In this document: positions 30,444 to 37,226 of the stretch, in pieces
Position numbering within the stretch: position 1 is the stretch's first letter
Layout of the letters: each line of letters begins with the position of its first letter
Source: Thiobacillus sp. UBA2597
GTDB lineage: Bacteria > Pseudomonadota > Gammaproteobacteria > Burkholderiales > Thiobacillaceae
Reading direction: 5' to 3'
Assembly (NCBI GenBank): GCA_002339725.1
Contig: DDKN01000077.1
Coordinates: 1 to 64,000, forward strand
DNA length: 64,000 nt
Position numbers and translations under genes: made by a program
The notes under the pieces: model-generated
The model's database searches: none
What the model saw: only the letters and a program-made list of their open reading frames with translations
Told to the model about the DNA's origin: nothing

Positions 30444-31364
30444 TCATTCGTAACTGAAGCGCCGCGCCAGCAGCACCAAGCCCTGCTCCAGCAGCAGACC
30501 AGTGAAGCCGACGATGAAGATGGCGATGATGATGTGCTCGACGTTGAGGTTGTTCCATTCGTCCCAGACCCAGAAGCCCAGGCCGGTGCCGCCGGTCAGC
30601 ATCTCGGCGGCGACGATCACCAGCCAGGCGACGCCGATCGACAGGCGGATGCCGGTCATCAGGTGCGGCAGCACCGAGGGGAACAGGATGCGGGTGAAGA
30701 TCTTCCACTCGGACAGGTTGAGCACGCGCGCCACGTTGAGATAGTCCTGGGGCACGCGGGCTACGCCGGCGGCGGTGTTGAGGATGATCGGCCAGATGCT
30801 GGAGATGAAGATCACCCAGAGCGAGGCCGGCTCGGTCTCCTTGAACACGTAAAGGCCGATCGGCAGCCAGGCCAGGGGCGAGACCGGACGCAGCAGGCTG
30901 ATGATGGGCGCGCTCATGCCGGCGAGGAACCGGAAGCGGCCGATCATGAAGCCGAGCGGAATGCCGACCAGCGCCGCCAGACCGAAGCCGGCGCCGACCC
31001 GGTAGAGCGAGTGCAGGATGTTCCAGCCGATGCCCTTGTCGTTGGGGCCGTTGTCGTAGAAGGGATCGGCGAACAAGGCCTGGGCCGATTGCCAGGTCTT
31101 GGCCGGCCCGGGCAGACCGTTCTCGCCGCCGCTGGCGGCGACGATCTGCCAGAGCAGGATGAACAGGGCGATGCCGATGAGCGGCGGCAGCGCAGCGCGC
31201 AAGGCCTTGGCCAGCGCTTCGGTCAGGGCCTTGCCGCGTTCGGTCTGCAGGAACGGCGTGCGCCGCGGCTTCGCCGGCGGCGCCTCGATGGTGGGCGCCG
31301 CCACGGTTTCCGGCTGGTTCATGATCTTGTCCAGGTTGTTGTCGTCGATGGTCACTGCGCTCAT
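30444..31364 (-). CDS. nrtB: Nitrate ABC transporter permease (NrtB)
   Basis: A 306-residue inner-membrane permease with about six helices and the binding-protein-dependent transport motif ('EWKIFTRILFPSVLPHLMTG'), where it contacts NrtD. Long hydrophilic N-terminus (about 60 residues) before the first helix. Residues such as 'GGTGLGFWVWDEWNNLNVEH' are typical of the NrtB subfamily rather than of taurine or sulfonate permeases. Middle gene of nrtABD. Confidence 0.92.
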   Translation of the reverse strand: MSAVTIDDNNLDKIMNQPETVAAPTIEAPPAKPRRTPFLQTERGKALTEALAKALRAALPPLIGIALFILLWQIVAASGGENGLPGPAKTWQSAQALFADPFYDNGPNDKGIGWNILHSLYRVGAGFGLAALVGIPLGFMIGRFRFLAGMSAPIISLLRPVSPLAWLPIGLYVFKETEPASLWVIFISSIWPIILNTAAGVARVPQDYLNVARVLNLSEWKIFTRILFPSVLPHLMTGIRLSIGVAWLVIVAAEMLTGGTGLGFWVWDEWNNLNVEHIIIAIFIVGFTGLLLEQGLVLLARRFSYE

Positions 31365-31384
31365 GGCAGACTCCTTGTCTGTTG

Positions 31385-31406
31385 CCCTCCCCCGCCGGGG
31401 GGAGGG
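31385..31406. repeat. GC palindrome between nrtA and nrtB
   Basis: CCCTCCC and GGGAGGG arms around a C/G-rich centre form a hairpin in the 48-nt nrtA-nrtB gap. It may set the ratio of binding protein to permease by protecting the upstream mRNA, and resembles the CCCTC-rich palindromes elsewhere in the window. Confidence 0.5.
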
Positions 31407-31412
31407 TGTGTG

Positions 31413-32690
31413 TTACGCCTTCACCTTGAAGCCGTCGGCATAGGCCTTGGGGTTCTTGCCGTCCCAGGTCACGCCGTCGATCAGCTTGGAAACGCGCAGC
31501 TCCGACTTGGGCACCGGCACCTTGGCCGCGGCGGCCGCCTCCTTGTAGAGCTTGATCTGGTTCACCTTCCTGGCCACGGCCAGGTAGTCCGGATGCTCCT
31601 TCAAAAGGCCCCAGCGCTTGTGCTGGGTGAGGAACCACATGCCGTCCGACAGATAGGGGAAGTTGACCACGCCATCGCTAAAGAACTTCATGTAGTTCTT
31701 GTCCTGCCACTTCCTGCCGATGCCGTTGTCGTACTGGCCGAGCATGCGATCCTCGATCACGTCGAACTCGGTGTTGACATAGGCCTTACCGGCGATGATG
31801 CGCGCCACCTCGGAGCGGTTGGCCATGGTGTCGATGTACTTCGAGGCATCCAGGATGGCGGCGATCATCGCCCGTGCGGTGTTGGGGTATTTCTGCACGA
31901 ACTCGGCCGTGGTGCCCAACACCTTCTCCGGATGGTCGGCCCAGATCTCCTGGGTGGTGGCGACGGTGAAGCCGATCTTGTCGTGGATGGCGCGGGCGTT
32001 CCAGGGCTCGCCGACGCAGTAGCCGTCCATCTTGTCCACCCGCATGTTGGCCACCATCTGCGGCGGCGGCACGGTGATCACCTTGACCTCCTTGAACGGG
32101 TCGATGCCGTAGGTCGCCAGCCAGTAATAGAGCCACATGGCGTGGGTGCCGGTGGGGAAGGTCTGGGCGAAGGTCCACTCCTTGGGCTCGGCCTTCACCA
32201 GACGGGCCAGGCCCGGGCCGTCGGTGACGCCCTTGGCCTTGATCTGGTTGTTCAGGGTGATGGCCTGGCCGTTGTGGTTGAGGTTCATCAGCACGGCCAT
32301 GTCCTTCTGCGGCCCGCCGACGCCCAGCTGCAAACCGTAAATCAGGCCGTAGAGCACGTGCGAGGCATCCAGCTCGCCGTTGACCAGCTTGTCGCGCACG
32401 CCGGCCCAGCTCGCCTCCTTGCTGGGGGTGATCTTGAGACCGTATTTCCGGTCGAAGCCCTTTTCGGCCGCGATGGCGACCGAGGCGCAATCGGTGAGCG
32501 GGATGAAGCCGATCTTGACCTCGGCCTTCTCCGGCGCGTCCGAGCCGGCGGCCCAGGCGGCGCTGCGCACGCCGGGCGGCACCAAGGACATCAAGGCGGC
32601 AGCGGCAGACAGTCCGGCGGTCTTCTTCATGAAATCCCTCTTGCTTTCGTTCAACCCGGTTTCAACCCGTGGCTTCGATTCCTCGTTCAT
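31413..32690 (-). CDS. nrtA: Nitrate ABC transporter substrate-binding protein (NrtA)
   Basis: A 425-residue binding protein of the NrtA/NasS fold, exported to the periplasm. The N-terminus contains 'SKRDFMKKTAGLSAAAAL', a Tat-like signal with Lys-Arg in place of Arg-Arg. The body has 'KIGFIPLTDCASVAIAAEKG' and 'MDGYCVGEPWNARAI', hallmarks of nitrate binders. The ATG with GGAG upstream is chosen; an earlier in-frame start would run through the attenuator. Control is by a sigma-54 element and an ANTAR-type leader (separate entries). Confidence 0.93.
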   Translation of the reverse strand: MNEESKPRVETGLNESKRDFMKKTAGLSAAAALMSLVPPGVRSAAWAAGSDAPEKAEVKIGFIPLTDCASVAIAAEKGFDRKYGLKITPSKEASWAGVRDKLVNGELDASHVLYGLIYGLQLGVGGPQKDMAVLMNLNHNGQAITLNNQIKAKGVTDGPGLARLVKAEPKEWTFAQTFPTGTHAMWLYYWLATYGIDPFKEVKVITVPPPQMVANMRVDKMDGYCVGEPWNARAIHDKIGFTVATTQEIWADHPEKVLGTTAEFVQKYPNTARAMIAAILDASKYIDTMANRSEVARIIAGKAYVNTEFDVIEDRMLGQYDNGIGRKWQDKNYMKFFSDGVVNFPYLSDGMWFLTQHKRWGLLKEHPDYLAVARKVNQIKLYKEAAAAAKVPVPKSELRVSKLIDGVTWDGKNPKAYADGFKVKA

Positions 32691-32724
32691 CGCATGGCTC
32701 CAAAAATCCGGCGCAAGCCGTCGC

Positions 32725-32771
32725 AAAAAAATGGCGTCCAGCCGACGCGATCGCTCGCGCGGATGGACGCC
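32725..32771 (-). terminator. Leader terminator (attenuator) upstream of nrtA
   Basis: On the minus strand, GGCGTCCA pairs with TGGACGCC, with an inner extended helix closed by a GCGA loop, then an A and seven T. It lies between the sigma-54 element and the nrtA ATG, so it would stop transcription before the gene unless prevented. Its 5' arm is shared with the ANTAR-type hairpin. Confidence 0.88.
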
Positions 32772-32779
32772 GTTGTCCA
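32764..32779 (-). promoter_or_regulatory. ANTAR-type antiterminator hairpin in the nrtA leader
   Basis: Minus strand TGGAC-AACGGC-GTCCA: a 5-bp stem and a hexaloop with A at position 1 and G at position 4, the pattern bound by ANTAR proteins such as NasR and EutV. The 3' half (GGCGTCCA) is also the 5' arm of the terminator, so the two folds exclude each other. The other hairpin expected upstream is present only as a non-canonical stem-loop. Confidence 0.8.
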
Positions 32780-32845
32780 AATGCACCCGAGGGTGCCGCA
32801 TGGCTGTGAACCCGGATCGACATTGATCGAGTCCGATCAGGCTTT

Positions 32846-32861
32846 AGCAGATAGCGTGCCA
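32846..32861 (-). promoter_or_regulatory. Sigma-54 promoter of nrtA
   Basis: Minus strand TGGCACGCTATCTGCT: the -24 GG and -12 GC are exactly 10 nt apart and the flanks match TGGCACG-N4-TTGC closely. Transcription would begin about 12 nt downstream, leaving a leader of about 145 nt that contains the attenuator. Activation is probably by NtrC; no upstream binding sites are claimed. Confidence 0.82.
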
Positions 32862-32988
32862 ACTGCGCGGCGGCCTGAAAACACGGGCCTTCTGCAGAGA
32901 ATCCGGCGATGTGAAGCAGATTTCCCCCGGGCTGCCGCACCGCGCTGGTGCAACGCGCACCGAATGGGGGTCTTTCGGGACCCGGCAC

Positions 32989-33010
32989 AAAAAAGCGGCC
33001 CGCAGGCCGC
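32989..33010 (-). terminator. Intrinsic terminator of the ANTAR-globin unit
   Basis: On the minus strand, GCGGCC pairs with GGCCGC across a TGCG loop and is followed by six T, 27 nt after the globin stop. It separates this unit from the nrtA promoter. Confidence 0.88.
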
Positions 33011-33036
33011 CAGGTCGGATGCGTCGAAACACGCTG

Positions 33037-33450
33037 TCAGGCCGGGGCGTAGGCCGCCTCTTTCATGGCCGAGGCCAGGGTGCCGTAAGCGGTGACCCAG
33101 GCCGCCTTCACCTCCGGCGTGAAGGCACTGCCCAGCCCCTGCTCCAGGGTCCAGAGCAGGGCGGCGCCGACGGTGTCGTAGTGCTCCGGCCTGACGCCGT
33201 AGGCGACATGCCTGCAGCCGAGGTCCTGCACGGTGGGCAGGATCGCCTCCAGCCGGGTCAGGCTGTTCACCACCAGGCCGATGGTCTTCATCAGCTTGCG
33301 CCCCTGCTCGGTCATGTCGCCTTTGAACAGGGGCTTGAGCGTCGGGTCGAGCTCGAACAGCCTGCCATAGAACAGGCCGGCTGCCTGGTCGGCAATGGGC
33401 AGCACCTGCTGCCAAGTGGTTTGGATCGCCTGAATCTGTTGCGGGGTCAT
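33037..33450 (-). CDS. Single-domain bacterial globin
   Basis: A 137-residue heme protein of the Vitreoscilla-haemoglobin/flavohaemoglobin N-domain type. 'FYGRLFELDPTLKPLFKGD' carries the CD-corner Phe, and 'CRHVAYGVRPEHYDTVGAAL' carries the proximal His. No reductase domain follows. It lies 60 nt downstream of the ANTAR regulator inside the nitrate-assimilation block, so a role in handling nitric oxide or oxygen during nitrate and nitrite reduction is likely but not shown. The ATG with GGGAG upstream is preferred to an earlier in-frame start. Confidence 0.88.
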   Translation of the reverse strand: MTPQQIQAIQTTWQQVLPIADQAAGLFYGRLFELDPTLKPLFKGDMTEQGRKLMKTIGLVVNSLTRLEAILPTVQDLGCRHVAYGVRPEHYDTVGAALLWTLEQGLGSAFTPEVKAAWVTAYGTLASAMKEAAYAPA

Positions 33451-33510
33451 CTCGGTCTCCCTGGACACGGTTGAAAATGAACCAATCCTTCGAAACAATC
33501 GCCAGGCCGA

Positions 33511-34104
33511 TCAGGCCTGGTTCAACAAGGCCCGGGCCAGCTCGGCCAGGCGCAGGCGCCGGGCCATGGCCTCCTTGCGCAGGCGGCGATAGGCCGCCTC
33601 CTCGTCGAGGCCGGCCTGCTGCATGAGCAGGCGTTTGGCCCGCTCGATCAATTTGTGTTCCTGCAGCTCCTGTCGGGCCTGGGCCAGTTCCAGCCGCATG
33701 GCATGCATCTCGGCGAAGCGCGCCTGGGCCAGCTGCAGCAGCGGCTGCACCCGCTCGGGCCTGAGGCCGTCGACGACATAACAGGTGACGCCGGCCTGCA
33801 CCGCCGACTGGATGGCCTCGCGCCGGCCGTCCTGGGTGAACATCACGATCGGGCGCGGGCTGGCCTGGGTCGTGACGCAGATCTGCTCCAGGGTGTCGCG
33901 GCTGGGCGAGTCGGTGTCCATGATGATGAGATCGGGCGCCACTTCGTCCACCCAGCGCGGCAGGTCGATCGCACGATCGAGCCGGCCCACCACGTGATGC
34001 CCCTCGGGACAGGCGGCCAGGGCATCGAGCAGGGTGTTCAGCTGCTTGCGCGACTGGCTGATCACCAGGATCTTCAGCGCCACGGCGGCGTTGGCAAACT
34101 CCAT
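33511..34104 (-). CDS. ANTAR-domain antiterminator, NasT-like
   Basis: A 197-residue RNA-binding regulator: an N-terminal receiver-like domain (about 8-120, with 'LIIMDTDSPSRD' containing the Asp position), a coiled linker, and a C-terminal ANTAR three-helix domain (about 130-190, 'ERAKRLLMQQAGLDEEAAYRRL'). NasT proteins bind hexaloop hairpins in leaders of nitrate-assimilation operons and stop the terminator forming; NasS, a NrtA-like nitrate sensor, normally restrains them. No separate NasS is in the window. Preceded by a sigma-54 element. An upstream TTG would add six residues. Confidence 0.9.
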   Translation of the reverse strand: MEFANAAVALKILVISQSRKQLNTLLDALAACPEGHHVVGRLDRAIDLPRWVDEVAPDLIIMDTDSPSRDTLEQICVTTQASPRPIVMFTQDGRREAIQSAVQAGVTCYVVDGLRPERVQPLLQLAQARFAEMHAMRLELAQARQELQEHKLIERAKRLLMQQAGLDEEAAYRRLRKEAMARRLRLAELARALLNQA

Positions 34105-34149
34105 CTCGCGTTCTTCCCTCAAGCGTCGGTATCAATCAAACAAACAATG

Positions 34150-34165
34150 AGCAAGGATCGTGCCG
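34150..34165 (-). promoter_or_regulatory. Sigma-54 promoter of the ANTAR-globin unit
   Basis: Minus strand CGGCACGATCCTTGCT, with GG-N10-GC spacing and a near-perfect -12 half. It sits just after the nasA stop and 46 nt before the regulator's ATG. Confidence 0.72.
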
Positions 34166-34169
34166 CCAC

Positions 34170-36857
34170 TCAGGCCGGCACCGCTTGTTGCGCCAGCAGC
34201 CGCTTCACCTCCGGCAGGCAGGAACCGCATTCGGTGCCGCAGCGCAGGCCGGCCTGCAGCGCGGCGAGATCGGCGCCCTCGGCGATGGCGGCGCGGATGG
34301 CCGACTCGGCGACATTCCTGCAGTTGCAGACGATGCGCCCCGGCGCCACCTGGCCCTGCGGCGGCGCGGCCAGCGGCGCCAGCAGCCAGGGCCGCAGGGC
34401 GCCGACGTCCATCGCCTCGACCATGCACTGCTTGAGCCAGTCTTGTGCAGCGGTCTCGCCATAAAGACGCACGGCGACCAGCCGGCCCGCATCCAGGCGT
34501 GCCCGCTTGGAGATGCCGCTGCCGGCATCGAAGTAGCTCATGGCCGCCGCGTCGTCGAGGCCGGCCAGGCGGTCGATCTGAGCCAGGCGTGCGGCATCGA
34601 GCGGCTGCGCGCTGGCGGCGCGCAGCACGACGACCGCGTGCTCACGGCCGGCAAGGCCCAGGCTGGCGTAGTCGAATTGCCCAAGCAGGTGCCGCAGGCG
34701 GGCCAGCCACTCGGCGGCCGCGCCGCGCAGCATCAGCAGCAGCGGATGCAGGGGGCCGGCGGCCTCGACCTCGACCGCGGCATGCTTGAGCTCGGGCTGA
34801 CCGGACACTGCATCGCAGGCATCCACGGTGAGGACGTTGGTGCCCAGGCCGGCCATGAACCGGCCCCCCCAGTGCATGGGCAGGAAGACCTGGCCGGCAC
34901 GCTGGTCGGCATCGGCCGCCACCGGCAAAACGAGTTGGCCGCGCCGGCTGCGCACGCGCACCAGGTCGCCGTCGCTCAGGCTGCGCCGGGCGAGGTCGGC
35001 CGGGTGCATGGCCAGCCGCGGCGCCTCGGCATGGTTGTAGAGCCGGGGCACCAGGCCGGTGCGGCTTAGGGTGTGCCACTGGTCGCGCAGCCGCCCGGTG
35101 GTGAGGCTCAGGGGATATTCCGCATCGGCCGGCTCGGCCACCGGCTGCCAGTGCGCGCAATGAAAACGGGCGCGACCGCTGGCGCTGGGAAACACGCCGT
35201 CGGCATAGAGCCGTGCGCGCCCAGTTGTCGTGCCCTCGGGGAAAGGCCACTGCTGCGGCCCCTGGGCATCGAGCAGGGCGTAGGAGAGGCCCGTGATGTC
35301 GAGGTCGCGGCCGCGGGTGGTCTCGCGATGCTCGTTCCAGACCTGCTCCACCGTTTCATAGGGGAACAGGGTCTTGGCCCGGCCGAGTTTGGCCTCCAGG
35401 CGCCGGGCGAAATCGACGGCGATCGCCCAGTCGGCGCGCGCCTCACCCGGCGGCGGCACGGCGGCGCGGAGGCGGCTGATGCGCCGCTCCGAGTTGGTCA
35501 TGCTGCCGTCCTTCTCGCCCCAGCTCGCGGCGGGCAGCAAAAGATCGGCATAGGCCGCGGTCTCGGTGTCGGCATAGGCCTCCTGCACGATCAGGAAATC
35601 CACCCGGGCCAGGGCCTCGCGCACCCAAGTTTGATTGGGCAGGGAGTGCGCCGGGTTGGTGCAGACCACCCACAGGGCCTTGAGCTCGCCCCGGCGCGCC
35701 GCCTCGAACAGCTCGACCGCCGGCCGGCCCGGCTTGGCCGGCACGCTGTCCACCCCCCACAGCCGCGCCACCTCGGCACGGTGCGCCGGGTTGGCGAGAT
35801 CGCGGTGGGCCGAAAGCAGGTTGGAAAGACCGCCCACCTCGCGCCCGCCCATGGCATTGGACTGGCCGGTGAGCGAGAACGGCCCGCAGCCGGGCCGGCC
35901 GATCTGACCGGTGGCCAGGTGCAGATTGATCAGCGTCGCGTTCTTGTCGACGCCGTGACGCGATTGGTTGAGACCCTGGCAGTAGAGCGAGAGCGTCGGG
36001 CCGTCGGCAAACCAGCGCGCCGCCTGAACGATGGCCTCCGCCGGCACGCCGCAGATCGGCGCCGCCCATTCTGGGGGACAGCGCTTTACCCGTTCGCGCA
36101 AAGCCGCCCAGCCCTCGGTGTGGGCGGCGATGTAATCGGCGTCGATCCTCCCCTCGGCGATCAGGACGTGCAGCATGGCGTTGAACAGGGCGACATCGGA
36201 GCCGGGCAGGATGGGCAGATGCAAATCGGCCTCGCGCGCCGTCTCGGTGCGGCGGGGATCGACGACGACGAGTTTCAGGTGCGGATTGGCCTCCCGCGCC
36301 GCCTCGATCCGGCGATAAAGCACCGGATGGGCCCAGGCGGTGTTCGACCCGGCGATGAAGAGCGTGCCGGCATGGTCGATATCGTCGTAGCAGGCCGGCG
36401 GCGCATCGGCGCCCAGGGTGGCCTTGTAGCCGGCCACCGCGCTGGACATGCACAGGCGCGAGTTGGTGTCGACGTTGTTGCTGCCGATCAGGCCCTTCAT
36501 CAGCTTGTTGAAGACGTAATAGTCCTCGGTCGAAAGCTGGCCCGAAAGGTAGATGCCGACCGCCTCGGGGCCGTGTTCCCGGATGATGGCGGCGAAGCGC
36601 TCGGCCGCCGTCTCCAGCGCGACCTCCCAGCTCACCCGCTGACGCTCACCCGCCTTGTCCTGCCGCAACTCGGGATACAGGCAGCGGCCGCCGGCCTGGG
36701 CCGTCAGGTGCAGGGTGGCGCCCTTGGTGCAGAGGCGGCCGCGGTTGGCCGGGTGTTCGGGGTCGCCGCGCACGCCGGTGATGCGCGCGCCGTCGTGCTC
36801 GATGATGACGCCGCAGCCGACGCCGCAGTAGCAACAGACGCTGCGGGTTTCAGCCAT
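34170..36857 (-). CDS. nasA: Assimilatory nitrate reductase, catalytic subunit with BFD domain
   Basis: An 895-residue cytoplasmic molybdoenzyme that reduces nitrate to nitrite. The N-terminus has the [4Fe-4S] motif 'CCYCGVGCGVIIEHDG' plus a later Cys ('GRLCTKGAT'); the body has the bis-MGD oxidoreductase folds, including 'QFDYASLG'-type C-terminal parts. Residues about 840-890 form a BFD-like [2Fe-2S] domain ('IVCNCRNVAESAI' and 'CGTECGSCLPEVK'), as in proteobacterial NasA. The ATG overlaps the nirD stop by 8 nt; a GTG nine bases upstream is an alternative start. Confidence 0.94.
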   Translation of the reverse strand: MAETRSVCCYCGVGCGVIIEHDGARITGVRGDPEHPANRGRLCTKGATLHLTAQAGGRCLYPELRQDKAGERQRVSWEVALETAAERFAAIIREHGPEAVGIYLSGQLSTEDYYVFNKLMKGLIGSNNVDTNSRLCMSSAVAGYKATLGADAPPACYDDIDHAGTLFIAGSNTAWAHPVLYRRIEAAREANPHLKLVVVDPRRTETAREADLHLPILPGSDVALFNAMLHVLIAEGRIDADYIAAHTEGWAALRERVKRCPPEWAAPICGVPAEAIVQAARWFADGPTLSLYCQGLNQSRHGVDKNATLINLHLATGQIGRPGCGPFSLTGQSNAMGGREVGGLSNLLSAHRDLANPAHRAEVARLWGVDSVPAKPGRPAVELFEAARRGELKALWVVCTNPAHSLPNQTWVREALARVDFLIVQEAYADTETAAYADLLLPAASWGEKDGSMTNSERRISRLRAAVPPPGEARADWAIAVDFARRLEAKLGRAKTLFPYETVEQVWNEHRETTRGRDLDITGLSYALLDAQGPQQWPFPEGTTTGRARLYADGVFPSASGRARFHCAHWQPVAEPADAEYPLSLTTGRLRDQWHTLSRTGLVPRLYNHAEAPRLAMHPADLARRSLSDGDLVRVRSRRGQLVLPVAADADQRAGQVFLPMHWGGRFMAGLGTNVLTVDACDAVSGQPELKHAAVEVEAAGPLHPLLLMLRGAAAEWLARLRHLLGQFDYASLGLAGREHAVVVLRAASAQPLDAARLAQIDRLAGLDDAAAMSYFDAGSGISKRARLDAGRLVAVRLYGETAAQDWLKQCMVEAMDVGALRPWLLAPLAAPPQGQVAPGRIVCNCRNVAESAIRAAIAEGADLAALQAGLRCGTECGSCLPEVKRLLAQQAVPA

Positions 36858-37206
36858 GGCTGACACAGGCGGCGGGCATGGTCTCTACTGCGGTCTCGGC
36901 CAGGCGCAGATAGACCTGACCGGCCTCGACCCGGGTCTCGAAGCGGCGCACGCAACCCTGGTCCGGCTGCACGGCCTCGCCGGTGGCCAGATCGATGCGC
37001 CAGTTGTGCAGGGGGCAGGTCACCAGATGGCCATGGACGATGCCCTGCGACAGCGGGCCGCCGCGGTGGGGGCAGGCGTCCTTGAGGGCGAACACCTGGT
37101 CGGTGGCGGTGCGAAAGACGGCGACCCGGACGGTGTCGAACTGCACGACCCGGGCCCCCAGCCGGGGCAGGTCGTCGAATTTGGCGATGGCGATCCAATC
37201 GGACAT
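36850..37206 (-). CDS. nirD: Nitrite reductase small subunit NirD
   Basis: A 118-residue Rieske-type subunit of the NADH-dependent assimilatory nitrite reductase. Unlike many NirD proteins, which lack them, it keeps both [2Fe-2S] ligand motifs: 'CPHRGGPL' and 'CPLHNWRI'. Lies 20 nt after nirB and overlaps nasA. Confidence 0.93.
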   Translation of the reverse strand: MSDWIAIAKFDDLPRLGARVVQFDTVRVAVFRTATDQVFALKDACPHRGGPLSQGIVHGHLVTCPLHNWRIDLATGEAVQPDQGCVRRFETRVEAGQVYLRLAETAVETMPAACVSHG

Positions 37207-37226
37207 GTGTGTTCTTCCTTTCTGGC

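Noticed and set aside
32691..32801. Longer nrtA protein starting upstream of the listed ATG
   Set aside because: The extension would be translated through the attenuator and lacks signal-peptide character; the chosen start has GGAG and a Tat-like signal.
32824..32839. TGATCG/CGATCA hairpin as the first ANTAR hairpin of the nrtA leader
   Set aside because: It straddles the start site predicted from the sigma-54 element, so only part would be transcribed, and its loop does not show A1/G4.
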